Shown here: positions 41,213 to 54,500 of the stretch, piece after piece
Position numbering within the stretch: the first letter of the stretch is position 1
Layout: the number at the start of each line of letters is the position of its first letter
Origin: an uncultured bacterium
GTDB taxonomy: Bacteria; Cyanobacteriota; Vampirovibrionia; Gastranaerophilales; Gastranaerophilaceae
Assembly: GCA_949282215.1 (NCBI GenBank)
Contig: CASDPF010000006.1
Location: forward strand, 1-64,000
Direction: 5' to 3'
Length of the DNA: 64,000 nt
Position numbers and translations under genes: made by a program
Notes under the pieces: generated by a model
Databases searched by the model: none
Told to the model about the DNA's origin: nothing
What the model saw: only the letters and a program-made list of their open reading frames with translations

Positions 41213-42756
41213 GCACAATTACACAGCTTATATGTAATAAATTTGGCGGAATAAGACAGAGAAATGCTGTATTTAGTGAAGATTTAATCACTGCTCAGGA
41301 TATTCAAAATGTTGAATTATATTATACCGGAACAAATGGCGGTGTAGGGATAAGAACCGCAAAAGGTAATATTTCCATAAATGATAGTCTTGAAAATAAA
41401 GAAAAAATTATCAATATTTTTGAGAGTATTCAGGGTGAACAAACCTATTTTTTTGTACATACTGAGGACAGCACGCAAGGAAAATTCTATCTATATGATA
41501 TGAATTATAATAATTTAATACTTAAAAAGAATGGTCTAAGTATTACCGGCGTGTCTAATGGGTTTGACGTAAGACAGGGTTGGTCTGATTTATTTTTCTT
41601 CACTAATGGTAAAGAAATGTTTACTATTGAAATAGGGGCAGAAAACGAGGAAGGTGAACTTGAAGAAGTCGTTGATATGCTCCTGAAAGATAGAGATAAT
41701 AGAGATGTCGTCGGTCTTGGTGCTGCATTATTTAATAATCGTCTCTTTATCTTCAATGATAATATTCTTTGGTACTCGGTTACATCTAATATTTACGATT
41801 TTTCAACAGCAGAATCGGAATGGACAACAACAGCAGGTTATATCGAATGTATTAAAAATATTACTGCAATTCACGAATATTTGGGGGCTCTTGCCATTTT
41901 TTATGAGGACAGCTCTCAATTATTAAGCGTATCAGACGGAGATTTTTCATTAAGCGACGATTCTCCGGGCGGATGTGCGGGGGTTCATTCTCTTGTATTT
42001 CACGATACTGATTTATTCTTTTATGATCATACTAAAAAGTCTGTTTTTTCATTTAAACAGGTTGTAAACGGTGAAAAAACATTAGGACAAAATGTCGCAG
42101 TTGAAATCCAAGAAGAATTATCAAAAATTGATATAACAAAAAGGAACAATATACAGGCGGAATCGGTGTTTTTGACCGACCGTAACGAAATATGGTTCAT
42201 TCTTCCGACATCTGATGAGAATTATTCTACTATTTTAATCTATGACTATTTAAAAGGAGAATGGGTTAAAAGAAAATCTCAAAAGATAAACGCCGTTAAG
42301 ATTATAAATAATGTTTTGTATTCCGCAGGAAACGACGGAAATATTTTAGAGGAGTACAATTCCAATACATTCAATGGGCAATATATAGAAAATTATTATA
42401 ATTTGTCTCCGTTCAATTTAGGAGCTATGAATACATTAAAAATCTTTGTATTTCCCCCGAGAGTATCCTTTGATTTGCCGTATTCAAATACTTTTTATGT
42501 GAAATACGTCAAAAATTACAATACATTCAAAAAACCGAAAATAAAATTAATTAAAAGTAAATTAAAAAACTTCCTTATTTGGGGCGTAGGTCTTTGGGGT
42601 ATTGATTATTGGGCGTCAAAAGCTACGAGTATTATAGGAAAGTTTCCGAATGCAACATTCAAGGTAATTGAAATTAGTATATATACTGAAAATTCTTCAC
42701 AAACTTTTTCTATCAAAAATATAGAATTCAGCAAAATAAAGGTAAAACAAGTATGA
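41209..42756 (+). CDS. Tail nozzle / stabilisation-like protein
   Basis: This 515-residue beta-rich protein has repeats like NVELYYTG, RLFIFNDNILWYSV and EIWFILPTSDENYSTIL, consistent with the beta-propeller of podovirus tail nozzle proteins (gp10/TTB-like). It contains FLIWGVGLWGIDYWA (about 460-475), which resembles the C-terminal WG motif of the tail fibre-like protein. Located after TTA- and fibre-like genes. Confidence 0.72.
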   Translation: MSTITQLICNKFGGIRQRNAVFSEDLITAQDIQNVELYYTGTNGGVGIRTAKGNISINDSLENKEKIINIFESIQGEQTYFFVHTEDSTQGKFYLYDMNYNNLILKKNGLSITGVSNGFDVRQGWSDLFFFTNGKEMFTIEIGAENEEGELEEVVDMLLKDRDNRDVVGLGAALFNNRLFIFNDNILWYSVTSNIYDFSTAESEWTTTAGYIECIKNITAIHEYLGALAIFYEDSSQLLSVSDGDFSLSDDSPGGCAGVHSLVFHDTDLFFYDHTKKSVFSFKQVVNGEKTLGQNVAVEIQEELSKIDITKRNNIQAESVFLTDRNEIWFILPTSDENYSTILIYDYLKGEWVKRKSQKINAVKIINNVLYSAGNDGNILEEYNSNTFNGQYIENYYNLSPFNLGAMNTLKIFVFPPRVSFDLPYSNTFYVKYVKNYNTFKKPKIKLIKSKLKNFLIWGVGLWGIDYWASKATSIIGKFPNATFKVIEISIYTENSSQTFSIKNIEFSKIKVKQV

Positions 42757-43127
42757 TTAAAGTCTATATCCCGAGTGATTTTGATTTTAATTATAAACAA
42801 TGCAAAAAGCTATATAAAAAATATCAAAAACAAATTGGTGATGATGTTGATTTCCGTGATGTAGTAAAAAATACTTTTTTTTATTCCTTTTTTGATGACG
42901 AAAAACATATTGGGTGTATTTATTACTACGAAAAAGACGGAAAATTATTTGTTAATGCTTTTGCTAACAGACATACTCACGAAATAAATATAACCTGTCT
43001 CAAAATGACTTTTGATTGGTTTAATTGTGATATTTATGCAAAAACAGCACATAAGACGGCGATATTTTGTCTTTATAAGTGCGGTTTCAAAAAAATTGGT
43101 GATAATTTATACAAATATGAGAGGTAA
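42753..43127 (+). CDS. GNAT-like acetyltransferase
   Basis: This 124-residue protein has the general strand/helix order of a GNAT fold (IGCIYYYEKDGKLFVNAFA, then KTAIFCLYKCGFKKIGDNLY, which matches the typical C-terminal KLGF-like motif). Some podoviruses carry an acetyltransferase-like internal virion protein beside the tail genes. The acetyl-CoA loop is not clear, so activity is doubtful. ATGA overlap with the nozzle gene. Confidence 0.6.
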   Translation: MIKVYIPSDFDFNYKQCKKLYKKYQKQIGDDVDFRDVVKNTFFYSFFDDEKHIGCIYYYEKDGKLFVNAFANRHTHEINITCLKMTFDWFNCDIYAKTAHKTAIFCLYKCGFKKIGDNLYKYER

Positions 43128-43132
43128 ACAAT

Positions 43133-43705
43133 ATGGGCGGCGGTTCTAAATCAAGTTCTAACAGTTCAAGCTCTACAACGTACAAGACGACAACGACGAC
43201 AAATCCGTATGTAAAATCAACTACGAATGACGGCGGTACAACTACGACATTACAGCCTAATACTGCGTTGTCAAGTGTTTACAATTTTACAAATAAAAAT
43301 ATGGACGCTTTGCTTGAACAGTATTTACATCCTGATTTAAACTCAGACTTAAATCAGGCTAAAATGAATGCTTATACAAAAACTCTTAATGATGAAACGA
43401 GAAAAGCATTAGAAAACAACATTATTACTCCGTTATCGCAAAGGAACATGATAAGGTCGAGCCAAGCTACTGATTTATACAATAATTTGGCAAATCAACA
43501 AAATGACGCAATTAGTGATTATGCAACATCATTATTGACGTCAAGTCAGAATGACACAGCTAATATGATAAATACGTTGATGAATTTGGCATTTCAAGGC
43601 TATAACGTCGTATCAGGCAACCAAGCTCAATCACTTAATACAAGCTCTGGTAATGCTGATAAGAAAAGTTCAGGTTCTTCAAGTAGTGTTTCTTATGGAA
43701 TGTAG
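43133..43705 (+). CDS. Ser/Thr/Asn-rich virion protein
   Basis: This 190-residue protein has a Ser/Thr-rich start (GGGSKSSSNSSSSTTYKTTT), a helical centre and another Ser-rich end. It lies directly before the ejection protein genes and is probably an internal virion protein. AGAGAGG precedes the start. Confidence 0.65.
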   Translation: MGGGSKSSSNSSSSTTYKTTTTTNPYVKSTTNDGGTTTTLQPNTALSSVYNFTNKNMDALLEQYLHPDLNSDLNQAKMNAYTKTLNDETRKALENNIITPLSQRNMIRSSQATDLYNNLANQQNDAISDYATSLLTSSQNDTANMINTLMNLAFQGYNVVSGNQAQSLNTSSGNADKKSSGSSSSVSYGM

Positions 43706-43713
43706 GGGGCAAT

Positions 43714-45510
43714 ATGAATAGTAACAATCTTTATTATCAAGAATATTTAAGACAGATAGCCGAAGAACAGGCAAGACAAAATCAAGCAGGCAGCCCATAT
43801 TCAAATTTAAAGGGATATGCTTCCAATATCGGTTCTTATGGCAATAATCTATCTCTTATCGGAAATACAATAAAAAATAATGTAGATAATGCAGTTGCTC
43901 AAAAATTCGGCTCCGGCATGGCTAATATTGGAAATACCTTATCAAACGGAGCAAACGCAGCTAATAATACGTTGAACGCCCCACAAAATTACTTCAAAGG
44001 AGTTGCAAAAAATACTCTTGGTAATGCTGCTTCAAAAGCAGGTCAATACTTGGCGACAAAGACAGGTTTAGCAGGTACAATAGGGGCAGGATTATCAAAT
44101 TTGGGAGCAGGTTTGACAGGTACAGCCGCCGGAACTGCCGCAGGTGCGGGTGCGGGAGCAGCGGCAGGAACAGCAGCAGGCACGGCGGCGGGTGCAAGTG
44201 CCGCAGGTGCGGGAGCAGGTGCAGCAGCAAGCGGGGCAGCCGCAGGCGGAAGTGCTGCTAGTGGAGCAGCAGCGGCGGGACCAATAGGAGCTCTCGTCGG
44301 TCTCGGTATAATGGCACTTCAAGGCTCTAACCGTAAAAGAGCAAAACAAAGCGGGCAAGCCTTATTAAACCAAACAAATCAAATAGTAAATCAAGAATCA
44401 GAAGCGGCTCTTAATCAAGCTCAACAAAATACAGCAGCTTTGCAGCAACAGTCAGAAAACGCACTAGCAAACGGGATAATGACTGGCGGGGCTGCACCTA
44501 TGCAATCCGAACAGCAGTATGACCCAATAGCAGAATATCAAGACTATTTAAGGCAAAGCGGTTATTCTGATGATGTAATAAACGGAGTGCCACAAGGACT
44601 AAATAGCGGCAATAAAGATATTGCAGACTGGATAGCACAATATAATCAAGGGGCAGCAGGTCAAAAAAATCCTATAAACGTTCCACAAACGCCCGAAGAA
44701 ATCGCCGCAGCACAAGCCGGAACATTTAATAACCCTGTACAAATGGGCGGGGTTAATCAAACTCAGTCCGTTAAAGATACATTGTTGAGCAAATTTGCTA
44801 ATGGATTGAGCGATTTTGCAAAAGGTTATCAGGAAAACAAAACAACAGCTTTTGCTCCTGAAAATCTGCAAGCAAATAATTCAAAAGGTAAAATGACACG
44901 TGCAGGCGAAGCTCTTGGAACTATTGCAAGAATTTCTCAAAACCCTACAGTACAAGGGCTCATTGCAGGCGGTTTATCTACAGCCTTAACTGGCAACCCG
45001 TTATATGGCTTAGGACAAGGATATAAATTCGCAAATAACAGGCAAATGAGTAATATCTATCAAAAAGCATTGCAAGATCAGGGTGTCAATGTTGATACCG
45101 GAATGTTTGGCAATGTCGGAAATGCAGATTTCAACTCATTAATGACGCCGCAATACAAACAATGGGAAAACGAACTCAAAAAAATCTATTATGATACACT
45201 CGCAGATTACAGAGCAGGAATGCTGAAAAACGCAGAAAAGAAAACAGAAATAGACGCAAATTACAAACAAAACAAACTGGAAATAGATAGAAAAAATGCT
45301 CAAAGTAACGCTATAAGAGCAAATAAGGTAGGTAGCGGCAGAAGCTCAAGTAAAACCCCTAAACCGCAAGATAACCCCGAATGGAGCGAAGATTTGGCGG
45401 GATATACTAAAAGATTAGCAGACCCGAAATACGCAGGACAAGTACAAAATATGAAAGCCGCATTTATAAAAAAATACGGTGTAGACCCTGATAAATATTT
45501 AAAATTGTAG
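43714..45510 (+). CDS. Ala/Gly-rich ejection protein
   Basis: This 598-residue protein contains a long Gly/Ala stretch (about 128-190, TAAGTAAGAGAGAAAGTAAG type), which can insert into membranes, flanked by Gln/Asn-rich helical regions. Short-tailed phages inject such proteins to build a channel through the envelope. The following gene encodes the giant virion protein. The GC-rich local composition reflects Ala/Gly codons. Confidence 0.7.
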   Translation: MNSNNLYYQEYLRQIAEEQARQNQAGSPYSNLKGYASNIGSYGNNLSLIGNTIKNNVDNAVAQKFGSGMANIGNTLSNGANAANNTLNAPQNYFKGVAKNTLGNAASKAGQYLATKTGLAGTIGAGLSNLGAGLTGTAAGTAAGAGAGAAAGTAAGTAAGASAAGAGAGAAASGAAAGGSAASGAAAAGPIGALVGLGIMALQGSNRKRAKQSGQALLNQTNQIVNQESEAALNQAQQNTAALQQQSENALANGIMTGGAAPMQSEQQYDPIAEYQDYLRQSGYSDDVINGVPQGLNSGNKDIADWIAQYNQGAAGQKNPINVPQTPEEIAAAQAGTFNNPVQMGGVNQTQSVKDTLLSKFANGLSDFAKGYQENKTTAFAPENLQANNSKGKMTRAGEALGTIARISQNPTVQGLIAGGLSTALTGNPLYGLGQGYKFANNRQMSNIYQKALQDQGVNVDTGMFGNVGNADFNSLMTPQYKQWENELKKIYYDTLADYRAGMLKNAEKKTEIDANYKQNKLEIDRKNAQSNAIRANKVGSGRSSSKTPKPQDNPEWSEDLAGYTKRLADPKYAGQVQNMKAAFIKKYGVDPDKYLKL

Positions 45511-45522
45511 AGGAAAAAATAA

Positions 45523-48500
45523 ATGGGATTATTTGACGAAATAGATAACGAAGTTTTGAGTGGGCAAACGCCGATAAATAATGCAAATACAAATAATACA
45601 GACTCGCCAAAAGGATTATTTGACGATATAGACAATCAGGTATTAACAGAAGAACAACAACCAAAACCCACTTTTGCAGATTCACATCCTTTTATAGCTT
45701 CTGTCCCCGAAGCAGGTAAGCAATTTGGCGTTAGAGCCGTAAAATCTTTTCCTGAATTTGCAAAAGGTTTAAATGATTTAGTTGCATTGGCGGGGGATAA
45801 AACACATCTTCAGGGATTATCTGATTTTGGACGTTCAAATGCTGAATTTTGGCAGCAGCAATCTGATAAAATTCAAATAGACCCGAAATATCAAGGTCTG
45901 CAAGGCTTAAAAAGTAAAGAAACATTGCTGCCTACGGTTTTTGGTTCAGTCGGAGACCAGTTTACGAATTTATTAACTGCTGCCGGAGGCGGTGCTGGCG
46001 GTGCAAAACTTGCCGCACAAGCAGGGTTAAAAGGTCTTGCAAAGGCGGGGGTTATCACAGCCGGAACATCTGTACCGAATTTAGCACAGGAAGGCTCATA
46101 TCTTGATAAAATAGACGCTTTTCAAGCTATTAATGGCAGAATGCCGACACAGGAAGAATTGGCACAAATCCAAAATGTAGCTATTGGAGAAAAAGCGGTA
46201 AATACAGCCCTTGAAACCGTATCTGACCGTTTATTATTCGGAAAGATATTCCCTGAAGGAGCGGTTACAAAAGGTGTAAAAGGTGTTTTGAAGAACGCCG
46301 GACAACAGGCACTAACAGAAGCCGGAACAGAAGGAATGCAAGAAAGTGTTTCTATCGGTGCGGAGAAATTATTAGGCTTGAATCAAGGTGATAATGCGTC
46401 AAGATTGCTAGACGCTATGGCTATAGGTGGCGTTACAGGCGGCGTAATAGGCGGCGGAAGTAACCTTGTTGCACGACCTTATAATACTCAATTTGCAGAA
46501 AATCAAAATAATAATGTTAATCCGGTCGAAGCTGTAAAAAATGTATCTGCACAAATTGTAAATAACGGAAAAGTTCTTTATGATTCGGCAGCAGATAGTT
46601 TCAATAATGTTGTAAATAATGTAAATAATGCGGTTAATCAGCCGAGTTCTTTTGATGTGCTTATGCAGCTTTCCCGTGAAGGAAATTTGCACAATAGACC
46701 TGCTGAATTAGCCCCGAATATTGCCGAAAAAGCTAAAGTTAAAAAGGCAAGAAAAGCCGTTAAGTCCCCTGAAACAATAAGTAATCAGTCAGAAAATACA
46801 AATACCGAAATTATGCCAGTCGAAAACGTACAAAATGCGGTAAGTGAAACTCAAAATCTGACGCCGGAAATCGCAAATAAAGAAAAAGTTTCAAAGACAA
46901 AAGCTAAACAGCGTGAAAAAGCTGCCGCAAAAGAAAGAGCAATCGCAAAAATTAAGGAAATAGCACCTAATATTACAGCAAAAAAAGAAGAACTCACTAA
47001 CGCACAAAAAGATGTCCAATTATCTAGATTAAAAAAAGAAGTCGGTATTGGCGGTATTCTGAGGGATGATGAAGGCAGTGTCTATGAAGTGTTAGACCAA
47101 AACGGCTACATGCGAAATGTTGATACGGGCGAAGTGTCTATTGGTGATGTAAAAAGAAGTTATGAAAAATATGTCCACGATAATAATGAATTACTGAAAG
47201 TTCAGCCTTTTAATTATGACGAGAATGCAAAAGGCGATACAAACAGGGATAACTATGTATTTTCAAAACAGGAAGCTGTTGACGCTTATAATAATTATAT
47301 TCAGAAGCCTACAGAAGCTAACCGAGAAATTTACCAAGATACTGTCGGCAGATTACACGAAGAATATCAACAAATTGAACCGGAATTAAAGAATACGAAA
47401 CCTCAAAACACGGTAAAAGTTCCGGCAAAATTACAAGAATTAGCTCCGAAAACTGTAGAAAAATTACAAAAAACAAATAGTCCAAAACAGAATAATGAAG
47501 TCAATAATAAAAATTTCAGAAAAATAAATGATGAGCATACGGCAAGAATTATGCAAGTATATAACAAATACACTCAACAAGAAATTCTTGCGGGTAAAGC
47601 TAATAGCGAGATAGAAGCTATCAATAAAGAATTTGAACCGTTGGAAAAAGTAGCGTTAGCCCCGAATATTACTGAAAAAGCTGCGAACAAGAAGGCTAAA
47701 AAATACAAAGCCCCGTCTAAAGAAATCCCTGAAGGAACGAGTAAAAAGGGTGATGTAGCTTGGTATTTGAACAAAGATGATAAAAAGCCTAAATTTTATA
47801 GCACAATGGCAGAATCAAATGAGATAGGTTTATTTAAAGCTGAATCGAATTCTTATGAAGAATTGTTGAGCAAGCTACCTTATGCACCGACATCAAGAGC
47901 AATAGTTGAATACTATCAGAAAGCCGGTGTTCCGTTTAGCGAATTTAATCCTGAATATAATGGGAATATACCTGAAACAACTAATAAAGGGGGTGTTTTA
48001 AATGGACATGTCACTGAGACTGTTAATGCAGACGGACGCCGAGTATCAGAGGAAAAAGAAACAGCAGGAGAGGAAAGCAGCGGAGTATCACAAGAAGAAC
48101 CCGCAAATGAAAGAACTTCTGATCAGGTCGGACGAGGAGACGACGTATCTGATGTCGGACGAGGAATAAGCCAAAAAGATAAAGAAATCATTGAGAAAGA
48201 GTACAAAAATCAACATGAGTTAAACAAAGCTATCGAGGATTATATAAACAATGGCGAATATAAAAAATATGCCGGTTCTGTTCGTATGCCGCAAGAAGTG
48301 AAAGATTGGCTCAAAAAATATTCCGGAGCAGGCGGGCTTGAAAAACAAGGGGCAGCAGGTAAAGGTTTGTTGTCTGAATACTATACCCCCGCAAATATTG
48401 TCAAGAAGATGTGGGATATAACTTCTCAATATGTTGATACAAACGGTGCTAAAGTGTTAGAACCGTCTGTTGGCGTGGGAAGATTTATTGAATATGCTCC

Positions 48501-51500
48501 GGAGAATACTTCCTTTGACGCTGTTGAAATGAATCCGGTTAGTGCAAGGATTACCAAAATCTTGTACCCTGATACAAATGTTGAAACTGGAGAATTCCAA
48601 GAAAGATTTATCAATAAAGAAAACAATACTCCGGTGAAAAACGTAGAAGGTAAATATGATATTGTAATCGGCAATCCACCATACGGACAGTACAGCGGAA
48701 GATATAAAGGAATGGGAGAAGGTAAAAAATTCTCACGACTTGAAGCGTATTTTATAAATAGAGGGCTTGATAGTCTAAAAGAAAACGGTGTTATGACCTT
48801 CATTGTCCCGAGTTCATTCCTTGACGGAGCAATCACCGCCGGAAAACAGGAAATTGGCAAAAAGTGTGAATTACTTGACGCTTATAGATTACCTGAAAAT
48901 ACGTTTAATACAACTTCCATAGGTACTGATATTGTGGTTTTAAGAAAAACCTCAAGCGGGAAAGAAACAAACATCAATCTTGGAAAATGGTTTGAAGCTC
49001 ATCCCGAAAAGATACTTGGAACAGTGGAGCAGAGAAAAAGCCGATTCGGCGGGAAAATGGAAAATTATGTCAAGGGTGATAAAAATGCCGTTGATTCTAT
49101 TGACACGTCTAAAAAATCTATTAAAAAAACTGAACTATCCGAAAATACCGGAGAGTTGAAGGGTTCTGTTGAAAAAACAGTTAAAAAGCATTCAACTGTC
49201 AAGAAAAACTTGACAACTGAAAAAGTCGGAAATACTGAATACAAAGAGTATGTTCCTAAAAATACCGTACCTGATGAAGATTTGCAATTATTCAATGATA
49301 CCCGTGTTGACGGGACATTGCCGAAAAGCAAATATTCTCCGAATGAAAAAGTTAATATGTATGACGGTGAATTGTACAATGATTTTAATTATCTTCAGGG
49401 CGATATTTACGAAAAATTGGACGCACTTGAACACGAAAATATTTCAGAAAACCAAAAGGAGATACAGCGTAAAAAATTAGAGAAGGTTCTTCCTAAGCCG
49501 AAAGAAGTTAAACAGATTCAATTCAATCCGACTTCTGATTTTATAAGAGAGCTTGTTATGGGGCAAGAGGAAACTACCGAATATGATTATTCTTCCAGAC
49601 AAGAAAGAAAGGTTACAAGACCTGTAACGCTTGATAAAAAATACTTGCAACATGTAGAACATTTGACAAATTCTGAGAGGGACGGCGTATCTACTTGGGA
49701 TATTCGGTCATTTATCAATGGTAATAAAATCAGAATAGATTATCATTATTCAAGCTATAGTTTGTCTAAAGCTGAAATGGAAAAAGAACGCAACATGCAA
49801 AAAGCGGCTTATTTGACAAAGCTGAAAAATACTGTAGATAAAACATTTAATGATTTTGTTCAAAATGAATTAACCAAAGAAGAACAAAAGAAATTGTCTG
49901 ACGCTTGGAACAGAAATTTCAATGCCGTCTATAACCCTGACTACGAACAAATGCCTTTGCTTATAAAAGAGCTCAACTCTGAATTTTATGGCAAACCGCT
50001 TGAGCTCCAAAATGTTCAGATAGAAGGTATTAATTTCTTGACCAATAAAGGGGTTGGGTTGCTCGGTTTTGAAGTTGGTACAGGGAAAACCTTATCAGGT
50101 ATTATAGCAACTGTCCGCAATATGCAAAGCGGAAGATGTAAACGTCCTTTAATCTTAGTGCCTAAACAAGTGAAAAATAACTGGATTAGAGAAATTAAAC
50201 AGTCTTTCCCGAATATGCCTGTCAATGATGTCGATAATATGAGCAAATTTTCGGGCGAAATCCCTGAAAATTCTCTCACAGTCGCAACCTACGAAGCACT
50301 AGGCAATATTTGGTATGGCGATCGTGCTGCCGTTGATTTGATACACGATATATATTCAGTATCAAATGATTTTAATCGTGATAGTACAGAACGTGGAAAA
50401 GAAAAGGCGAAAGAACGTGCAGGACAGATATTAGGTTTAGCCGAAAAGGGAAATAAAAAACAGTTCAGCATTCAAGATTTAGGCTTTGACCATATAACAG
50501 TTGACGAAGCACATAATTTCAAAAATTTATTTGCAGACGCAAAGGCAGACGGACAAGAAGGCAATACCTACGTTAATATCACAGGCGGTAGCACTTCTAC
50601 CCGTGCGGCACGCCTTTTCTTGCTCGCTCAATACATTTTGAATAATAACAATAATCGAAATGTATTTATGTTGACCGCAACTCCGTTTAACAATAGCCCG
50701 ATTGAAGTATTTAATATGATGTCTTTCATTGGCAAAGATAAACTTGATAAAATGGGCTTATATAATGTTTATCAGTTTATGGAAAACTATGCTGATATAA
50801 GCTCTGATTGGATAGTAAATAGCAGAAACGAAGTCGAATATAAACAAATAGTGACAGGGTTCAAAAATGCAGGTTCTTTAAGAGAATTGATTAAATCAGT
50901 AATGCTTATAAGAAGTGCAGAGGACGCAGGTATTAAAAGACCTGAAAAATATACTAGACGTGTTGTGCTTGAACCTAGCCAATCTCAATTAGATTTAATT
51001 GCAAAAGCTGAGCAAGACGCAGTTTCGGGTAATAAAAATGACGGAGCAGTATTAAAAGCCATAAATCAGTCAAGGAAAGCTACTTTGTCTCCTGATATTG
51101 CAGCAGATAATTTTGACGTTTCCCCTGAAGATTTAATTAAAAATTCGCCAAAATTAGAGTATATTGCAAAAGCAGTTGCGTCTATGAAGAAAAAAGACCC
51201 GAAAACTTCACAGTTAATATATATGCCTTTAGGGGTAAAATATTTACCGAAAATTAAGCAATATTTTGTTAATAAAGGAATTTTTAAAGCTGATGAAGTA
51301 GCGATTATTGATTCCGGCGTATCAGACGATAAAATTTCACAAATAACGGACTCCTTCAATGACGTTGACGGTAAAGTAAAACTTATCATTGGAACAAATA
51401 AAATAAAAGAGGGTATGAATTTAAACAAAAATTCGAGCGTTCTTTATGTTCCTTATATGGACTGGAATCCGACAGACTTTATGCAGATTGTCGGCAGAAT

Positions 51501-54500
51501 TTGGCGTAGAGGTAACAGATACTCAAAAATAAGGGTTGTTGTTCCTTTGCTCAAAAATTCTTCTGATTCTTTTATGTTCCAAAAGTTAAACGAAAAAACT
51601 GACCGTATTAATAACATTATGGATGAAAGCAGAGAATATATAGATACATCCGAACTCAATACAGCAGAAGAAAAAATTAATATGATTTCTAATCCTGACA
51701 AAAAGGTTAGAATGTTCATAAAAGTTGAACAGCAAAAACTCGAAGCTCAAGTTAAAGAACTTCAGGGACGGCTTGAAACGGCAAATTCTTATAAGAATAG
51801 TCTTGAATCTGACGAAAGAATACTAAAAAATACTCAAGAAAGATTTAATAATCTAAAAAAAGAAATCAAAGAGCTAGATCCTGAAAAAAATAAATGGGAT
51901 TATGAATATAAAACCGACAATATGAACAGATACAAACGTGATATTGCCGCTTATACGGCTTCTTTAAAAAGAACAAAAGAAAAAATTAAACGTTTGGAGT
52001 TAGATTTTGAGGGTAAAGATTCGGAAGATGTTATAAATTCTGAAATACAGAAGATTCAGGAAAATATAAACCAGTTAGAAGAATACGGTAAAAAGAAACT
52101 CGTTGAATATCAAAAAGAATATGAAAGTGAACGTTTGAACAGTAAAACTGTATCGGACTTAATAAAAGAGTTTGAGAGAGATACTGAAACCTTGTACGAA
52201 GGCGGTTCGGAATCTTTTGAAATGCCTATAATAACAAACATAGTCAATAATTATAAAGATTTTACCGCTTTCAATGATAGTATCAAAAATGGTAAATCAA
52301 TAAAAGAATTATGCAAAACAGAGCCACTATTTATGGAGCTTAAAGATGAGCTTTCTGATGTCTCTGATTATATTGTTACGGCTATGCCGCAACGTCTACA
52401 GCGTAAAGGCGTTTTTGGCAAACATTACGGAAGCCAAAAACTTATACATCTTAATATGGCTGCAATAGGTGATAATGTAGAAGTTTTTACAAGAACGCTT
52501 ATGCACGAAATTCAGCACGCAAAACAAGAGAGCAGATATAGAGAATTGCTTTCAAAAGGTAAAAATTTTACAGAAAAAGAAAAAAGTTTTATAAAATCTT
52601 TTCAGGAATGCAAAAGAGTAAACAGAGAAAAACAAAATTTTTACAATAAACACAGAAAATTTCTTGATGATATAATGAAGGGGCTCAACGGATTAAATGT
52701 TGAGCAAAAACAAAATTTTATCAATAATTTATCTCCTAAAGAACGAGATATTGTTGATAAATATTATGAGTTATACGAAAATTATAAAAATGCTGCATTT
52801 GAGGTAGAAGCAAGAAAGGCAGGAAAATCTTATGCGGAAGAAATCAGAAGGCTTAACAGTGGAAAAACTGACAGAATTACAGGAATACGCAGAGAGTGGG
52901 CAGTTCGAGCAGGATCACATGGTGGTTCTACCGAAGGACAAAGACGGAGAAGTTATCCACTTGGACGATATGACGCCGGAGCAAGCGAAGATGTTGGGAT
53001 TGGATTAAGCGGTTTAAGGAGGCAGGCAGAACAACAGAATATCGCCGATAAAGCCGAAAAAGCAACCGAAGAATTGCTTGATTATAACAATATCGATGAA
53101 ATATTGCCAAAAGTAAAAAATTCTAGATTTACTATATTAAAAAAGGTTTTTACTCCAATCTCCACAAGATTAGAGGAAATTAATCCAAAATTAAAATATG
53201 CTATACGTAAATTTGAGTATGATTTTACTCAAACTGAAAATAAATACGCAGCAGCAATTAAACCATTTATTGAAAAATTAGATAAAATGCCCGTAGCTGA
53301 TTATGCAAAGTACGATTTAGCGTTAAAAAATGGTAAAACTGATATTGTAAATGCGTTAAATGAAAAATACGGGATTAAATCAGAATATAAAGCAGTAAGA
53401 AATTTACTCGACAAAATTAGACAAGAAGCCCTTGATACTGATTTAGAAGTAGGAATGATTGAAGATTATTTTCCAAGAAAAGTTATCAATCCTGCTGCTA
53501 TCATAGAACACTATTCAAAGAGCTCCTTTATAAGAAAATATTTGCGTGAAATTGACCCATATAACACGTTATCTGACGAGGAAAAGCTCGCTAAGATTAA
53601 TAGTGCGTTGAGAGGTACGAATCAGGCAATAAAAACTACATCTTCTTTTACCAAAGGACGTAAAATTTCCAGTATAACAAAAGACCTTAATCGATATTAT
53701 AAAGATAGTCGCTCTGCATTGGTAGATTATATTACCAATATGAATAATGCTATACAGGTCAGAAAATTTTTTGGTAAGGGTGATAATCTTGACGAATCTA
53801 TCGGAAGCTACACAAAAAATTTACTTGATAACGGATTGATTAGTCCTGCCGAAGAAACAGAACTGAAAGAAATTTTAAAATCTCGTTTCACACAGCATGG
53901 TGTAAGCGGAATTGTATCTGACCTGAAAAATATCGGATATGTTAGCACTATGGGAAACCCGTTCAGTGCAATTACTCAAATCGGAGACTTAGCATTTACT
54001 CTTTATAGAAATGGAGTTTGGAATAGTTTTCTCGGGTTAAAACAAACCGTTTCAAGAAACAATAATATAACAAAAGAGGATTTGGGGATTTCTAAGATTG
54101 CACAGGAATTTGAATCCGATAGCAAAACAGCTAAGTTAGTTGATAAAACCTTTAAATTTGTAGGCTTGGATTATATAGATAGGCTTGGTAAAGAAACTTA
54201 TATAAATGCTTCTTATCAAAGGCTGAAACAGCAAGCTGATAAAGCTATCTTTGACGGGAAGGTGCAGAAAAAATCAAAATTTTACAACGAGTTGCACGAT
54301 ATTTTTGGCAAGGATACAACAAAAGTAATCAAAGATCTGTCAAGCGGCAGAATATCAGAAAATGTGAAATATTTATTATTTTGTGACATATCAGATTTTC
54401 AACCTATTAGTTTGTCAGAAATGCCGCAAGTGTACTTGACGTCAGGTAATGGCAGGATTGCTTATATGTTGAAAACTTATAGCATAAAATTAGTTGATGT

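Noticed and set aside
43994-44358. Antisense ORFs opposite the Ala/Gly-rich ejection protein
   Set aside because: They arise from the low-complexity GC-rich Ala/Gly codons and show no plausible protein features.
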